This document shows, one piece after another, positions 6,492 through 13,783 of a stretch of DNA of 19,220 nucleotides. The notes under the pieces were generated by a model. It did no database searches, was not told the DNA's origin, and saw only the letters and a list, made by a program, of their open reading frames with translations. Within the stretch, counting starts at the first letter, position 1; each line of letters opens with the position of its first letter. This DNA comes from Thermoplasmata archaeon (GTDB taxonomy: Archaea; Thermoplasmatota; Thermoplasmata; Lutacidiplasmatales; UBA184). The DNA lies in assembly GCA_030037875.1 (NCBI GenBank), contig JASHPV010000081.1, positions 1 to 19,220 of the forward strand. The letters run 5' to 3'. The position numbers were made by a program, and so were the translations under genes.

Positions 6492-7754
6492 CTACGACGT
6501 CACGCCGAACACGTCATCGAGCCAATCCATCTCTATCTGATTCTTCAGCAGCAGGTTGTTGACCAAGCTGTGCCCTTCCCCGCCCTCGGCGGCCGTTACG
6601 ACTCGCGCCTGGCTCTTGGGATGGTTCATCGCCTTCTTCCACTCGATCTTTTCCTTTTCCATCCTCACGGGATCGAATTCGCTTGCGCCGGCGAGGATGA
6701 GCAACGGGCAGGTTATCTTCGGTTCGAGTCCGGCCAACGTGAACTTGCCCGCGTAGTCGAGCCATTCTGCGTACGTTCTGTTCGCGTATCCGAATCGCGC
6801 GCGGAAATCGCTGAGGGCGAACAATCTCACAAACGACTGGGACATATCGACGCGTGACTCTAGATCCCGCGGGTAGGGCTTTGTTGGGTCCAAGCCGAGG
6901 AGCTCGATGAACATCTCCTGAATGTCCTTGAAGAGCGGGAGCGCGATAACCGCGCCCAGGCGCTTCTCGAAGGCGGCGGCCCGTGGGGCGAAGTATCCGC
7001 CAAGACTGGCGCCGATCAGGGCGATCTTCGTCGGATCGACCTCCGGCCGCTTCAGGACGTAATCCAGGACGTAGCGGATCGGGACTTCGGCATCGGGCCG
7101 AAAGAACAGGTCTGGATAGTCGAAGAACATCGCCCGTTGTCCGGGAACTTCGAACATGAGCGCGTTATACCCCCGACGGTGCGCGCCGGCCGGGGACACC
7201 CCGTAGAGCTCTTCGAGTGCGCTGTCGCCGCCTCCGAGAACGAGGACCGTGGGCCTCCTCTCCCCCTCAGGTCCCCCTGGAATGTAGTAGGCGGGCATTG
7301 TCCTGCCGTTCTCGTACGGGATGTTCACAACCTCGATCGGAGGGTCGAAGAGCTTCGCGGCTTCCCGGAAACATGTCCGCTCCCTCTCGTAGGATGATCG
7401 GTGAAGCGGGTCGCCGGGCGTCCCGTACATCGTCGTGGCGCCCCAGTAGGTCGTGGCACGCAGGAACGCGTCACGGGCGCTCACTCGGTGCCCCTTCTTG
7501 AGGCAATCCCAACCGATCGCCTCCACGCGCTGCGCGGTCACCCCCCACGCAGTTGTAAAGCTCTGAAAGTCCCCGTCGGTGATGCGACTTGCCGTTTCGT
7601 AGCACTCCCCCACCGCCGATCCGCCGTAGTTACCTCGTCCCATCACTCGCGTGAAGTACGAATCGAAGTTGGTTCCGAACCTGTTCGCCTGGCCCGCTGT
7701 GTGGCGAAAAATCAGCTCCTGCTTTTCTTCCTTTATCGGGACCTGGTCACTCAT
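6492..7754 (-). CDS. Alpha/beta hydrolase, FrsA/DUF1100 or pseudooxynicotine-hydrolase-like
   Basis: A 420-residue protein with a helical N-terminal part (~1-135) followed by an alpha/beta hydrolase core: strand and oxyanion region TVLVLGGGDSALEELYG (169-185), nucleophile elbow IGASLGGYFAPRAA with Ser250, acid candidate Asp361 (GASEFDP), and His395 in GEGHSLVNN. The N-terminal helical domain plus GGGDS segment recalls the family of 2,6-dihydroxypseudooxynicotine hydrolase and FrsA-like esterases, which cleave C-C or ester bonds of small molecules; the substrate here is unknown. No signal peptide, so it is cytoplasmic. Transcribed divergently from the membrane protein at 7867, with the palindromic operator candidate at 7805-7820 between them. 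Start ATG at 7754 has no evident ribosome binding site. It lies on the same strand as the PHA operon but is separated by a 245-nt gap and that operon's own promoter. Confidence 0.8.
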   Translation of the reverse strand: MSDQVPIKEEKQELIFRHTAGQANRFGTNFDSYFTRVMGRGNYGGSAVGECYETASRITDGDFQSFTTAWGVTAQRVEAIGWDCLKKGHRVSARDAFLRATTYWGATTMYGTPGDPLHRSSYERERTCFREAAKLFDPPIEVVNIPYENGRTMPAYYIPGGPEGERRPTVLVLGGGDSALEELYGVSPAGAHRRGYNALMFEVPGQRAMFFDYPDLFFRPDAEVPIRYVLDYVLKRPEVDPTKIALIGASLGGYFAPRAAAFEKRLGAVIALPLFKDIQEMFIELLGLDPTKPYPRDLESRVDMSQSFVRLFALSDFRARFGYANRTYAEWLDYAGKFTLAGLEPKITCPLLILAGASEFDPVRMEKEKIEWKKAMNHPKSQARVVTAAEGGEGHSLVNNLLLKNQIEMDWLDDVFGVTS

Positions 7755-7804
7755 GTGTAGCGCCCCACGTTCAACGGTATTCGTCGGGGGTTGATACGCA
7801 CATC

Positions 7805-7820
7805 GGCGAACATATTCGCT
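7805..7820. promoter_or_regulatory. Candidate operator, site 1 (GGCGAACATATTCGCT)
   Basis: Contains the palindrome GCGAA-N4-TTCGC at 7806-7819. Fourteen of sixteen bases match the site at 9046-9061. It lies between two divergent starts, about 58 nt from the hydrolase ATG (7754) and 54 nt from the membrane protein ATG (7867). The central ACATATT could also serve as a TATA element in both directions, so a protein bound here would block both promoters. Function is inference. Confidence 0.6.
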
Positions 7821-7866
7821 ACTATGCTACATCATCCTCGCTCGGCATCGGCCGGTGCGTGGCCCC

Positions 7867-8517
7867 ATGCTCCCGGTGATCGTTGTCGCGGGCTCGATCG
7901 TCGGCTTTGCCGGCTTTATGGTCTATCTGCGGGACACGCTGTTCCGTGGCACAAAGCCGAACAGGGTCTCTTGGCTCGTCTGGTCCGTTGCTCCGCTCAC
8001 CTCCTTCGGAGCTTCGTGGGAAGCCGGCGTCAGGTGGGCGGCGCTACCGACATTTATCGCGGGATTTGGGGCGCTTCTCGTCTTCGTCGCTTCCTTCGCG
8101 AACCGGAATGCATACTGGAAGCTGGGCCCTCTCGACTATGCCTGCGGTGCCTGCGCCTTTCTCGCGCTAGCCGTCTGGGCCGTCACCTCGGACCCATCGC
8201 TCGCAATAGGCCTCTCCATTGGAACCAGTGCCCTGGGAACGGTGCCGACCATTGTCAAGGAGTGGCGGAGTCCACAGACCGAGACGATATTCGCGTACCT
8301 GGGTGGGTTGGTAAGCGGACTCTCTGCCTTCACCGCGGTGACGACATGGAATTTTCCGTCAGTTGCTTTCCCATCGTACATGGTGGCGATCAGTGTCACC
8401 CTCATCGTGCCGCTGGTACGCGGGAAAAGGCCGAGGGCCAGCGGTCACGGCGTTTCCGTGTCTCCGACGCCAAACGACAGCTCTTCGGGTGAAACTGGGC
8501 ATCGCATCGGATACTGA
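7867..8517 (+). CDS. Seven-helix membrane protein, PQ-loop/SWEET-like internal duplication
   Basis: About 216 residues with seven hydrophobic segments (roughly 2-21, 35-51, 58-78, 88-106, 110-129, 139-159, 166-186) and a hydrophilic, Ser-rich C-terminal tail. Two similar blocks can be seen: VGFAGFMVYLRDTLFRGTKP followed by NRVSWLVW, and ALGTVPTIVKEWRSPQTETI followed by FAYLGG. Both have Gly, then a Pro followed by polar residues and an aromatic residue, as in PQ-loop proteins, and the 3+1+3 helix count fits SWEET-like small-molecule transporters. Family assignment is inference. ATG at 7867 is chosen; a GTG at 7855 in frame is possible, and neither has a Shine-Dalgarno site. Divergent from the hydrolase; convergent with the SnoaL-like gene (67-nt gap). 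Confidence 0.68.
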   Translation: MLPVIVVAGSIVGFAGFMVYLRDTLFRGTKPNRVSWLVWSVAPLTSFGASWEAGVRWAALPTFIAGFGALLVFVASFANRNAYWKLGPLDYACGACAFLALAVWAVTSDPSLAIGLSIGTSALGTVPTIVKEWRSPQTETIFAYLGGLVSGLSAFTAVTTWNFPSVAFPSYMVAISVTLIVPLVRGKRPRASGHGVSVSPTPNDSSSGETGHRIGY

Positions 8518-8584
8518 TGGTCAAGTCCCGATTGACGCCGACGCGGGACGCGGACGAGCTTGAGCAAGAATATCGGGGGCCTGT

Positions 8585-9007
8585 TCACGTCGCCGATGAA
8601 GGGGATTCGCGTGACGAGGCGAAGGCTTGCCTCGGCACGGCGGGCGGCAGGTCGGAGTAGGTGCGTACGCCAACGACCTTACCGCCCTCGAACGTAAACA
8701 GATCGACGGCGTCAAACTCCATCTTGGTCCCGTCTCTCATCTCGGCTTTCATCCGCAGCAACACGACCACCTGATTGGCCTCCGCGAGGATCCCCGTCAC
8801 CTGATGCGACCCGCGCCCCGCCACTCTGGTGTCTTTGTAGTACTGGATCAGTTTGGAGGGTCCCACGATGGATGGCCCGATCGTCCGGTAGACTATCTTC
8901 TCTGAAAGGATTGCTTCCAGCTCATCGAACCGCCCCGAATCGATAATCTGCAGGTACTCCCGAGCCGTTTCCTTCAGTTGATCGGTGGTCGGAGGTTTCG
9001 CCGCCAT
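8585..9007 (-). CDS. SnoaL/NTF2-like small protein
   Basis: 140 residues with the cone-like NTF2 pattern: an N-terminal helix (TTDQLKETAREYLQIIDSGR), FDELEAILSEKIVYRTIGPS, a middle helix (GPSKLIQYYKDT), then beta strands (QVVVLLRMKAEMRDG, FDAVDLFTFEGGKVVGVRTY). The DLFTFEGGKVVGVRTY end is typical of SnoaL-like proteins, which include ketosteroid isomerases and polyketide cyclases as well as many with no known reaction. Acidic residues near the pocket (Glu/Asp in MEFDAVD) could be catalytic but this is not certain. Divergent from the HTH_10 regulator at 9100, sharing the palindrome at 9046-9061. The ATG at 9007 has no ribosome binding site, so a leaderless mRNA is likely. Confidence 0.78.
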   Translation of the reverse strand: MAAKPPTTDQLKETAREYLQIIDSGRFDELEAILSEKIVYRTIGPSIVGPSKLIQYYKDTRVAGRGSHQVTGILAEANQVVVLLRMKAEMRDGTKMEFDAVDLFTFEGGKVVGVRTYSDLPPAVPRQAFASSRESPSSAT

Positions 9008-9045
9008 ACGGTGCGGGGGAAATCACTTCTACTGATACGTCTGTA

Positions 9046-9061
9046 GGCGAACAAGTTCGCT
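9046..9061. promoter_or_regulatory. Candidate operator, site 2 (GGCGAACAAGTTCGCT)
   Basis: Perfect palindrome GCGAAC-AA-GTTCGC at 9047-9060, extended to sixteen bases that match site 1 (7805-7820) except at two central positions. Its centre is 46 nt from the SnoaL-like ATG (9007) and 46 nt from the regulator's TTG (9100). The position next to the HTH_10 gene suggests autoregulation by that protein (inference). Confidence 0.62.
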
Positions 9062-9084
9062 GCGGTGCAAAAGGGGACCGAAAA

Positions 9085-9090
9085 GGAGGG
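9085..9090 (+). promoter_or_regulatory. Ribosome binding site GGAGGG fixing a TTG start
   Basis: GGAGGG lies 9 nt upstream of the TTG at 9100. No ATG or GTG sits at a suitable distance, so this strong site decides the unusual start of the HTH_10 regulator. Confidence 0.75.
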
Positions 9091-9099
9091 CACAGCAAC

Positions 9100-9819
9100 T
9101 TGGCGAAGAAGGTAGCTGACGGCCGACTGCGCAGGCTCGTCGTAGAGGTTTCGTTGGAAGAAGTGCGGGCCAGTGGTCAGAGAACACCTACACTCGTGAC
9201 CAACCTGCTGGAGAACGTAGAGTTGCTTGAGACCCTCCGCGTCCTCAGGATCGCCCCCGGTGAGCTCTCCGGCATCATCCGAATCAAGTTCAAGGACCGC
9301 AAGTACCGATTTGAGGAAATCTTTCGCCCAGCGGAGATTGAGGGCTTCAAGTTTGAGACAGAACTCCTGGACGAGGAATCCGACACTGTCTCGACGTATT
9401 TCGTCAAATCCAGTGCGCGGACCGAGCCAGGCCGTCTCAAGCGACGGGGACGGTTACCCTACGTTGCCAGCCCGTTCGAGTACAAGGCCGGCAGACTCCG
9501 GGTTGCCTACATCGGTAGCTCGTCGCAGATTAGACAACTTCTCACCCTCCTCGCTCGCCTCTCGAAACAATCACTGGTCAGGTACAGGGTCGTGTCGCTC
9601 GGAGACGCGAAACTCCTTCCTAACTGGCCCATAGCGCGCCTGACGGACAAGCAGCGACGAGTTCTGATCACCGCGTACCGCTTCGGGTACTACGACGTCC
9701 CACGACGGATTTCGGCCGAGGAACTGGCTTCGAAGCTCAACCTGGTCAAGTCGACATTCTCGGCCCATGTGAGGAAGGCTGAACGGAGGCTGCTCACCGA
9801 AATGCTGGGGCAACTCTAA
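9100..9819 (+). CDS. HTH_10 (bacterio-opsin activator type) transcriptional regulator
   Basis: 239 residues starting at TTG with a strong ribosome binding site. The C-terminal ~55 residues (about 182-237: LTDKQRRVLITAYRFGYYDV ... ISAEELASKLNLVKSTFSAH ... RKAERRL) are a classic HTH_10 domain as in haloarchaeal Bat and related archaeal regulators. The N-terminal part (1-110) has the VELLETLRVL element also found in the second HTH_10 protein at 13036-13761; it probably senses a ligand or another protein, but no PAS, GAF or receiver signature is seen. Basic DNA-binding face and palindromic sites nearby suggest it controls itself, the SnoaL-like gene, and possibly the hydrolase/membrane protein pair (inference). 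Confidence 0.87.
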   Translation: MAKKVADGRLRRLVVEVSLEEVRASGQRTPTLVTNLLENVELLETLRVLRIAPGELSGIIRIKFKDRKYRFEEIFRPAEIEGFKFETELLDEESDTVSTYFVKSSARTEPGRLKRRGRLPYVASPFEYKAGRLRVAYIGSSSQIRQLLTLLARLSKQSLVRYRVVSLGDAKLLPNWPIARLTDKQRRVLITAYRFGYYDVPRRISAEELASKLNLVKSTFSAHVRKAERRLLTEMLGQL

Positions 9820-9835
9820 TCCCGGAGCCATAATC

Positions 9836-9919
9836 GGCCCCGAGCGCGAAGCTCCGAAAGTTACCGCATAGGGGGCCTTCTGTGCAACCGTGCGGTTTCT
9901 CTCTAGGACTGGGTTTTTT
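9836..9919 (+). terminator. Possible 3' structure and T-run after the HTH_10 gene
   Basis: Starting 17 nt after the regulator stop, GGCCCC (9836-9841) faces GGGGCC (9872-9877), with a small inner hairpin GAGC-gcgaa-GCTC (9842-9854). A second short hairpin AACCG-tg-CGGTT (9886-9897) and a run of six T (9914-9919) follow. Archaeal termination commonly needs T-runs, so an end near 9919 is plausible but unproven. The rest of the 340-nt gap 9820-10159 holds no gene I can support; it ends at the PEBP gene, whose promoter is not clear. Confidence 0.35.
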
Positions 9920-10159
9920 CGCAAAGCCGTGGATTGGGGCTCCATGAGGGAAACGCCGGCCGCTCGAATACTCCCCTGCGCCGCCGCTCCCGAGCGACAC
10001 CCCTAGTGTCGACGTCGCCTACTTCGCTCGCGGTCAATGACAAACCGTGCGGGCGGGCCAGATGGTTTGAGGTCGACCGAACGGTTCATTTGCCCCAGGC
10101 CTTGAGACTTGGGATCCCGCCTAGACCACACCCAACATAAGCGGGGTCGAGAGGAAGCG

Positions 10160-10624
10160 ATGGTGCTCAGGGTAAGCTCGCCGCACTGGAAGAACGGAGA
10201 GACCATTCCGAAGAAGCATACGGCTGACGGAGCCGATGTCTCGCCTCCTCTGCTCTTTGAAGGGATCCCCATAGGAACCAGGGCGTTCGCCTTGATCTGC
10301 GACGACCCCGACGCCCCGGTGGGAACCTGGGTCCACTGGGTCATCTACGACATCCCCGGAACTGCGAAGGGACTCTCCGAAGGGCTCCCGACCGATGCAT
10401 CTCTCCCGGATGGGAGCCGGCAGGGACGCAACAGTTGGAAGAAGTACGGCTACGGAGGCCCCTCGCCGCCCCCCGGAATGCCGCACCGGTACATCTTCCG
10501 GCTCTACGCGCTCCGTGAACCGCTGGGAGCTGCTCCGGGGCTCACGGCCAAGGAGGCCGAGGCGGCGGCTCGGGCCAAGTCCATAGAGGCCGCCACCTTC
10601 ATGGGCACGTACGGAAGGCCCTGA
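10160..10624 (+). CDS. PEBP-family protein (YbhB/YbcL type)
   Basis: 154 residues with the phosphatidylethanolamine-binding protein signatures: SPPLLFEGIP (28-37), the DDPDAPVGTWVHWVIYDIP block (48-66), and GYGGPSPPPGMPHRYIFRLY (97-116), which form the anion-binding pocket. Bacterial YbhB and archaeal homologues are cytoplasmic, and their ligands are unknown; roles in protease or kinase control are known only for eukaryotic relatives. The start is ATG 10160 with GAGAGG about 4 nt before it; an in-frame upstream ATG at 10109 lacks a ribosome site and adds residues unlike the family. Alone between the HTH_10 regulator and the PadR operon, same strand. Confidence 0.9.
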   Translation: MVLRVSSPHWKNGETIPKKHTADGADVSPPLLFEGIPIGTRAFALICDDPDAPVGTWVHWVIYDIPGTAKGLSEGLPTDASLPDGSRQGRNSWKKYGYGGPSPPPGMPHRYIFRLYALREPLGAAPGLTAKEAEAAARAKSIEAATFMGTYGRP

Positions 10625-10693
10625 ACCGAACCGAGCCACCCCCGACCGGCGGAGGTTGCACACCGACCGTGCTCTCCGGCGGTGCGCCAACTA

Positions 10694-10703
10694 CAAATAT
10701 TTG
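10694..10703 (+). promoter_or_regulatory. TATA box of the PadR-ABC operon
   Basis: CAAATATTTG, an AT-rich palindromic block centred about 37 nt upstream of the PadR ATG at 10735. Transcription would start near 10724, leaving a leader of about 11 nt without a Shine-Dalgarno site. Confidence 0.6.
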
Positions 10704-10704
10704 A

Positions 10705-10725
10705 ATCGGAATTCCGATATCGGAA
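10705..10725. promoter_or_regulatory. Overlapping palindromes, candidate PadR operator
   Basis: Two perfect 14-bp palindromes overlap: ATCGGAATTCCGAT (10705-10718) and TTCCGATATCGGAA (10712-10725). Together they contain the direct repeat ATCGGAA twice with TTCCGAT between. They lie between the TATA box and the ATG, across the expected transcription start, which is where a repressor would act. Binding by the adjacent PadR protein is inference. Confidence 0.65.
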
Positions 10726-10734
10726 TAACGAGCC

Positions 10735-11142
10735 ATGTGGGGAAGGAGAAAGAGAGGGCTCCGGGGATGGGTCATCATGATCCTGAACCGGCAACCGCGG
10801 AACGGAGCCGAGATCATGGAGGACATGGAGGTCATGACGCACGGATGGTGGCGACCCTCGCCCGGATCGGTCTATCCGCTGCTCGAGGAGATGGTCAAGG
10901 ACGGGACGATCCGCAAGCGGCCGGACAGCCGCTACGAGCTGGTCAGCAGCCCGGACTCGGATTTCTGGACCCGCGCCTGGAGGATGGGAGGCGGACCCCG
11001 GACCCCGCAGGAGATCGTGCAGGAGCTTTCGGGACTCACCGCGTACCTTGAAGACCTCCGGCGCACGCAGCCCACCGCGACGGGCCCGATTCAGTCCGAC
11101 CTGGACGCGGTCGCCGACCGACTTCGAAAACTGAGGAACTAG
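10735..11142 (+). CDS. PadR-family transcriptional regulator
   Basis: 135 residues. Residues ~7-75 form a winged helix with the PadR pattern: LRGWVIMILNRQPRNGAEIM, WWRPSPGSVYPLLEEMVKDG, then the wing RKRPDSRYELV. The C-terminal helix (from ~95: TPQEIVQELSGLTAYLEDLR, then LDAVADRLRKL) would form the dimer interface. PadR proteins such as LmrR repress adjacent multidrug ABC exporter genes and release DNA when a drug binds (family knowledge). Here the ABC ATPase starts 10 nt after its stop, so the same arrangement is present. ATG at 10735 is supported by the TATA/operator placement just upstream. Confidence 0.9.
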   Translation: MWGRRKRGLRGWVIMILNRQPRNGAEIMEDMEVMTHGWWRPSPGSVYPLLEEMVKDGTIRKRPDSRYELVSSPDSDFWTRAWRMGGGPRTPQEIVQELSGLTAYLEDLRRTQPTATGPIQSDLDAVADRLRKLRN

Positions 11143-11152
11143 GAGAAGATCC

Positions 11153-12172
11153 ATGCAACCCACGCAGGCGATCCACGCCGAGAATCTGGTGAAGGTCTTC
11201 AACGGGAAGATACGGGCCGTCGACGACGTTTCCTTCGACGTACGGCCGGGCGAGATCTTTGGCTTCCTCGGACCCAATGGGGCGGGGAAGACCACCACGG
11301 TCTCGATGCTCTCGGCCGGCCTCCGCCCGACCCAGGGCCGGGCCGTCGTCGATGGCCTGGAGGTCGGTAAGGAACCGGAAGCGGTCAAGCGTAGGATCGG
11401 GGTGATCTTCCAAGAATCGACGGCGGATGGGGACCTCACAGGCCGTGAGAACATCCAGGTCGCGGCCGGTTGCTACGGAATGCCCCGGGCGGAGGGACGC
11501 AAACGCGCCGACGAGTTGGTCGAGCGGATGCAGATCGCCGACGCGGCCGACCGGCTGGCCAAGACCTATTCCGGGGGGATGCGCCGGCGGCTCGAACTGG
11601 CCGTCGGCCTGGTCCACGATCCGAAGATCCTCTTCCTCGATGAGCCGACGCTCGGCCTGGACCCTCAGGGCCGGAACGGGTTCTGGGGATTCATTCAACA
11701 GCTCCGGAAGGAGGAGGGCCTCACGGTGTTCGTCACCACGCACTACCTGGACGAGGCGGACACGATGTGCGACCGGCTCGCGATCATCGACCATGGAAAG
11801 ATCGTCGCGACCGGTTCCCCGAACGAGCTCAAGGACCGACTGGGCGGCGATATCGTCACGATCAAAACGACCGCCGGTGCGCCCGACGTGACCAACGTGC
11901 TCAGTACGCTCATCGGCGTCCACACGGTCCAGAAGCAGGACGGGTCCTACCGAGTGAAGTGCGCCAACGGGGAACCGTTCGTGCCGCTGGCCGTGGAGGC
12001 CTGCGACAAAGCCGGCGCCGGCGTCACCGGCGTAACGGTGAAGCGGCCCAGCCTCGACGAGGTCTTCCTGGAGTTCACGGGTCGTGAGTTCCGAGACGAG
12101 GACGCCCCCACCGCCACGGACCGGGCCGTCATGGTCCAGCGGGTTCAGAACCGGTTCGGAGGGCGACGCTGA
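11153..12172 (+). CDS. ABC transporter ATP-binding protein, DrrA-like (drug export)
   Basis: 339 residues with an intact nucleotide-binding domain: Walker A GPNGAGKTT (40-48), Q-loop IFQES (85-89), signature SGGMRRRLELA (140-150), Walker B ILFLDEP with Glu164, and His197 in TTHYLDEAD. It has the C-terminal domain (~220-310) typical of the DrrA/CcmA group, ending GAGVTGVTVKRPSLDEVFLE, which matches the usual C-terminal motif of antibiotic-export ATPases. Substrate unknown. Start ATG 11153 has AGGAGA 7-11 nt before it. Its stop overlaps the permease start by one base (TGATG), so the two proteins are made together and should form the exporter. It likely responds to the PadR regulator. Confidence 0.94.
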   Translation: MQPTQAIHAENLVKVFNGKIRAVDDVSFDVRPGEIFGFLGPNGAGKTTTVSMLSAGLRPTQGRAVVDGLEVGKEPEAVKRRIGVIFQESTADGDLTGRENIQVAAGCYGMPRAEGRKRADELVERMQIADAADRLAKTYSGGMRRRLELAVGLVHDPKILFLDEPTLGLDPQGRNGFWGFIQQLRKEEGLTVFVTTHYLDEADTMCDRLAIIDHGKIVATGSPNELKDRLGGDIVTIKTTAGAPDVTNVLSTLIGVHTVQKQDGSYRVKCANGEPFVPLAVEACDKAGAGVTGVTVKRPSLDEVFLEFTGREFRDEDAPTATDRAVMVQRVQNRFGGRR

Positions 12173-13017
12173 TGCTGCGGGAACTGGCCTCCTTGACGCG
12201 ACGGGAGTTCCTGAAGCTCGGCCGGAACCCCCAAGCGATCTTCACCGCGCTCTTGCTCCCCCTGCTCTACTTGCTGCTGTTCGGGCAAGGGTTCAACATC
12301 AACCCGACGGAGTTCGGCGACTTCACGGCCGCCCAGAAAGTGGCGATCCTCGCCGCGTACTTCCGGGGGGCTCCCAACTACTACTCGTACTTCGCCGCCG
12401 GGATGGTCGGCTTCGTGGCCGTGACCGCCACCCTGTTCATCGGCGCGAACGTGATCTTCGACAAGCTGTTCGGGATCTTCAAGCGCGTCCGGGGTACGCC
12501 CGCCCCGTCGGCGGCGGTCTTCGGTTCCCGGCTGATCGCCGGCTCGGCCCAGCCGATCGCCCTCGCCTTCTTCGTGCTCGGCCTCGCCCTGCTGTTCAAG
12601 CACATTCCCGGCCTGACCGGTCTCGAGGTCACCGCTTCGGTGGGGGTGCTGGGAGCTCTCGAGATCCTCGCGGCCATCCTCCTGCTCTCGGTGATGTTCG
12701 CGACGCTGTTCCTCACGTTCGGGATCCTGATAGAAAATCCGCAGATGTACTTCGCCGCGGTGAACCTGCTGAACCTGCCGGTCCTGCTCACCTCCGACGC
12801 GCTGTATCCGTGGGGCGCTATGCCTCACTGGTTGCAGAACGTTTCCCAGTACAACCCGGTCTCCCTCGCCGTCAACGTGCTTCGGGAGACCCTGTTCGGC
12901 TCCTCGGTCTACCCCTACGGACCGGGGATCTACCTGCTCGGGCTGTTCGCCTGGGCCGCCGTGCTCATCGGAATCGCCCTCGTGCTCGTCCGGCGGGCGC
13001 TCCGACCGCTCGATTGA
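12172..13017 (+). CDS. ABC-2 type transporter permease
   Basis: 281 residues with about six hydrophobic segments: FTALLLPLLYLLLFGQGF near 24-41, YFAAGMVGFVAVTATLFIGA near 73-92, then segments near 119-143, 151-178, 182-206 and 245-272. The amphipathic N-terminal helix LRELASLTRREFLKLGRNP is a common feature of ABC-2 permeases that couples to the ATPase, and NPVSLAVNVLRETLFG is the family's conserved C-terminal block. Forms the membrane part of the exporter with the preceding ATPase. Start ATG 12172 overlaps that gene's stop; GGAGGG 8 nt upstream supports it. Located in the cytoplasmic membrane. Only one permease gene is seen, so it likely works as a homodimer. Confidence 0.93.
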   Translation: MLRELASLTRREFLKLGRNPQAIFTALLLPLLYLLLFGQGFNINPTEFGDFTAAQKVAILAAYFRGAPNYYSYFAAGMVGFVAVTATLFIGANVIFDKLFGIFKRVRGTPAPSAAVFGSRLIAGSAQPIALAFFVLGLALLFKHIPGLTGLEVTASVGVLGALEILAAILLLSVMFATLFLTFGILIENPQMYFAAVNLLNLPVLLTSDALYPWGAMPHWLQNVSQYNPVSLAVNVLRETLFGSSVYPYGPGIYLLGLFAWAAVLIGIALVLVRRALRPLD

Positions 13018-13035
13018 GACGCGTCCGCTCGGCGG

Positions 13036-13761
13036 TCAGGAGTCGGGCACAGGCTCGGGTCCCATGGAGCGGGGGGCCTCGCTGGAGGCGAGGAACCTCG
13101 CCACCAGGCGGCCCTCCGCCCGGCGGAGCATTTTGCTGAGCGCGGGCGGACTCTGACCCGTGAGCCGGGCGAGTCGCGTGAGGGAGATCCGACGAGGGAT
13201 GCCATAGTATCCCAACGCCCAGGCTCGCGAGACGATGCTCCGCTGGCGCTCCGTCAGGTCCTCGGAACCGGCCGGCCCCCAGTAGGGCCGCCCCGAGGTC
13301 CGGAGCACTTGGAACGGCATGCCCTCGCGCGTCAGGCGCGAGATCACCCGACGTAGCGCCACGTCCTCCCCGTAGAACGAGGCGACCGTCCGAGAGGGGT
13401 CGGCCCGAAAAGGGGCGACGGGGGTGATCTCTCCGCCCGCGACCGTGAAGAGACGCGCGATCTCCGCGGGGTTTCGTTGACGGACGAGGAGGATGTAGTC
13501 CCGTGTCCTCGGCCGCCGTTCCACGAGCTCGAAGCTTTCGAGGCCGTACAGTCGGCGGATCCGTTGGGATTCCCGGGCCAGCTCGGCGGCCGTCCGCAGC
13601 GGTCCCCTTCGCCGCACTCGGAGCAGCTGGAGTCGCCACCCCCGTTCGAGCCGCAGCGTCTCGAGGAGCTCGACCTCCTCGTAGCGCGAAAAGAATCCGT
13701 GAGGAATGAGGCCGATCGCCTCGAGATCCTCGGTCTTGAACTCGAGCGAGATCGTCTTCAT
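13036..13761 (-). CDS. HTH_10 (bacterio-opsin activator type) transcriptional regulator
   Basis: 241 residues. The C-terminal ~55 residues (about 168-222: LTERQRSIVSRAWALGYYGI followed by PRRISLTRLARLTGQSPPAL and SKMLRRAEGRL) are an HTH_10 domain and closely follow that of the 9100-9819 protein; the N-terminal VELLETLRLE is shared as well, so the two are paralogues or belong to one family. The middle (~80-150) is a possible ligand-binding domain with no known signature. Its ATG at 13761 lacks a Shine-Dalgarno site; a TATA-like TTCATATGAG centred about 31 nt upstream would give an almost leaderless mRNA. It is divergent from ubiD (98-nt gap), which makes ubiD-ubiA possible targets, and converges on the ABC permease with an 18-nt gap. 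Confidence 0.86.
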   Translation of the reverse strand: MKTISLEFKTEDLEAIGLIPHGFFSRYEEVELLETLRLERGWRLQLLRVRRRGPLRTAAELARESQRIRRLYGLESFELVERRPRTRDYILLVRQRNPAEIARLFTVAGGEITPVAPFRADPSRTVASFYGEDVALRRVISRLTREGMPFQVLRTSGRPYWGPAGSEDLTERQRSIVSRAWALGYYGIPRRISLTRLARLTGQSPPALSKMLRRAEGRLVARFLASSEAPRSMGPEPVPDS

Positions 13762-13783
13762 GGAAACGGCCGGCCATCGGTGG

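Noticed and set aside
10109..10159. Upstream ATG for the PEBP gene
   Set aside because: No ribosome binding site; the added residues are not typical of PEBP, and the ATG at 10160 has GAGAGG before it.
12084..13139. 351-codon + strand frame across the ABC permease
   Set aside because: Out of frame with a membrane protein that has clear helices and a TGATG coupling; the translation is Arg/Pro-rich with no motifs.
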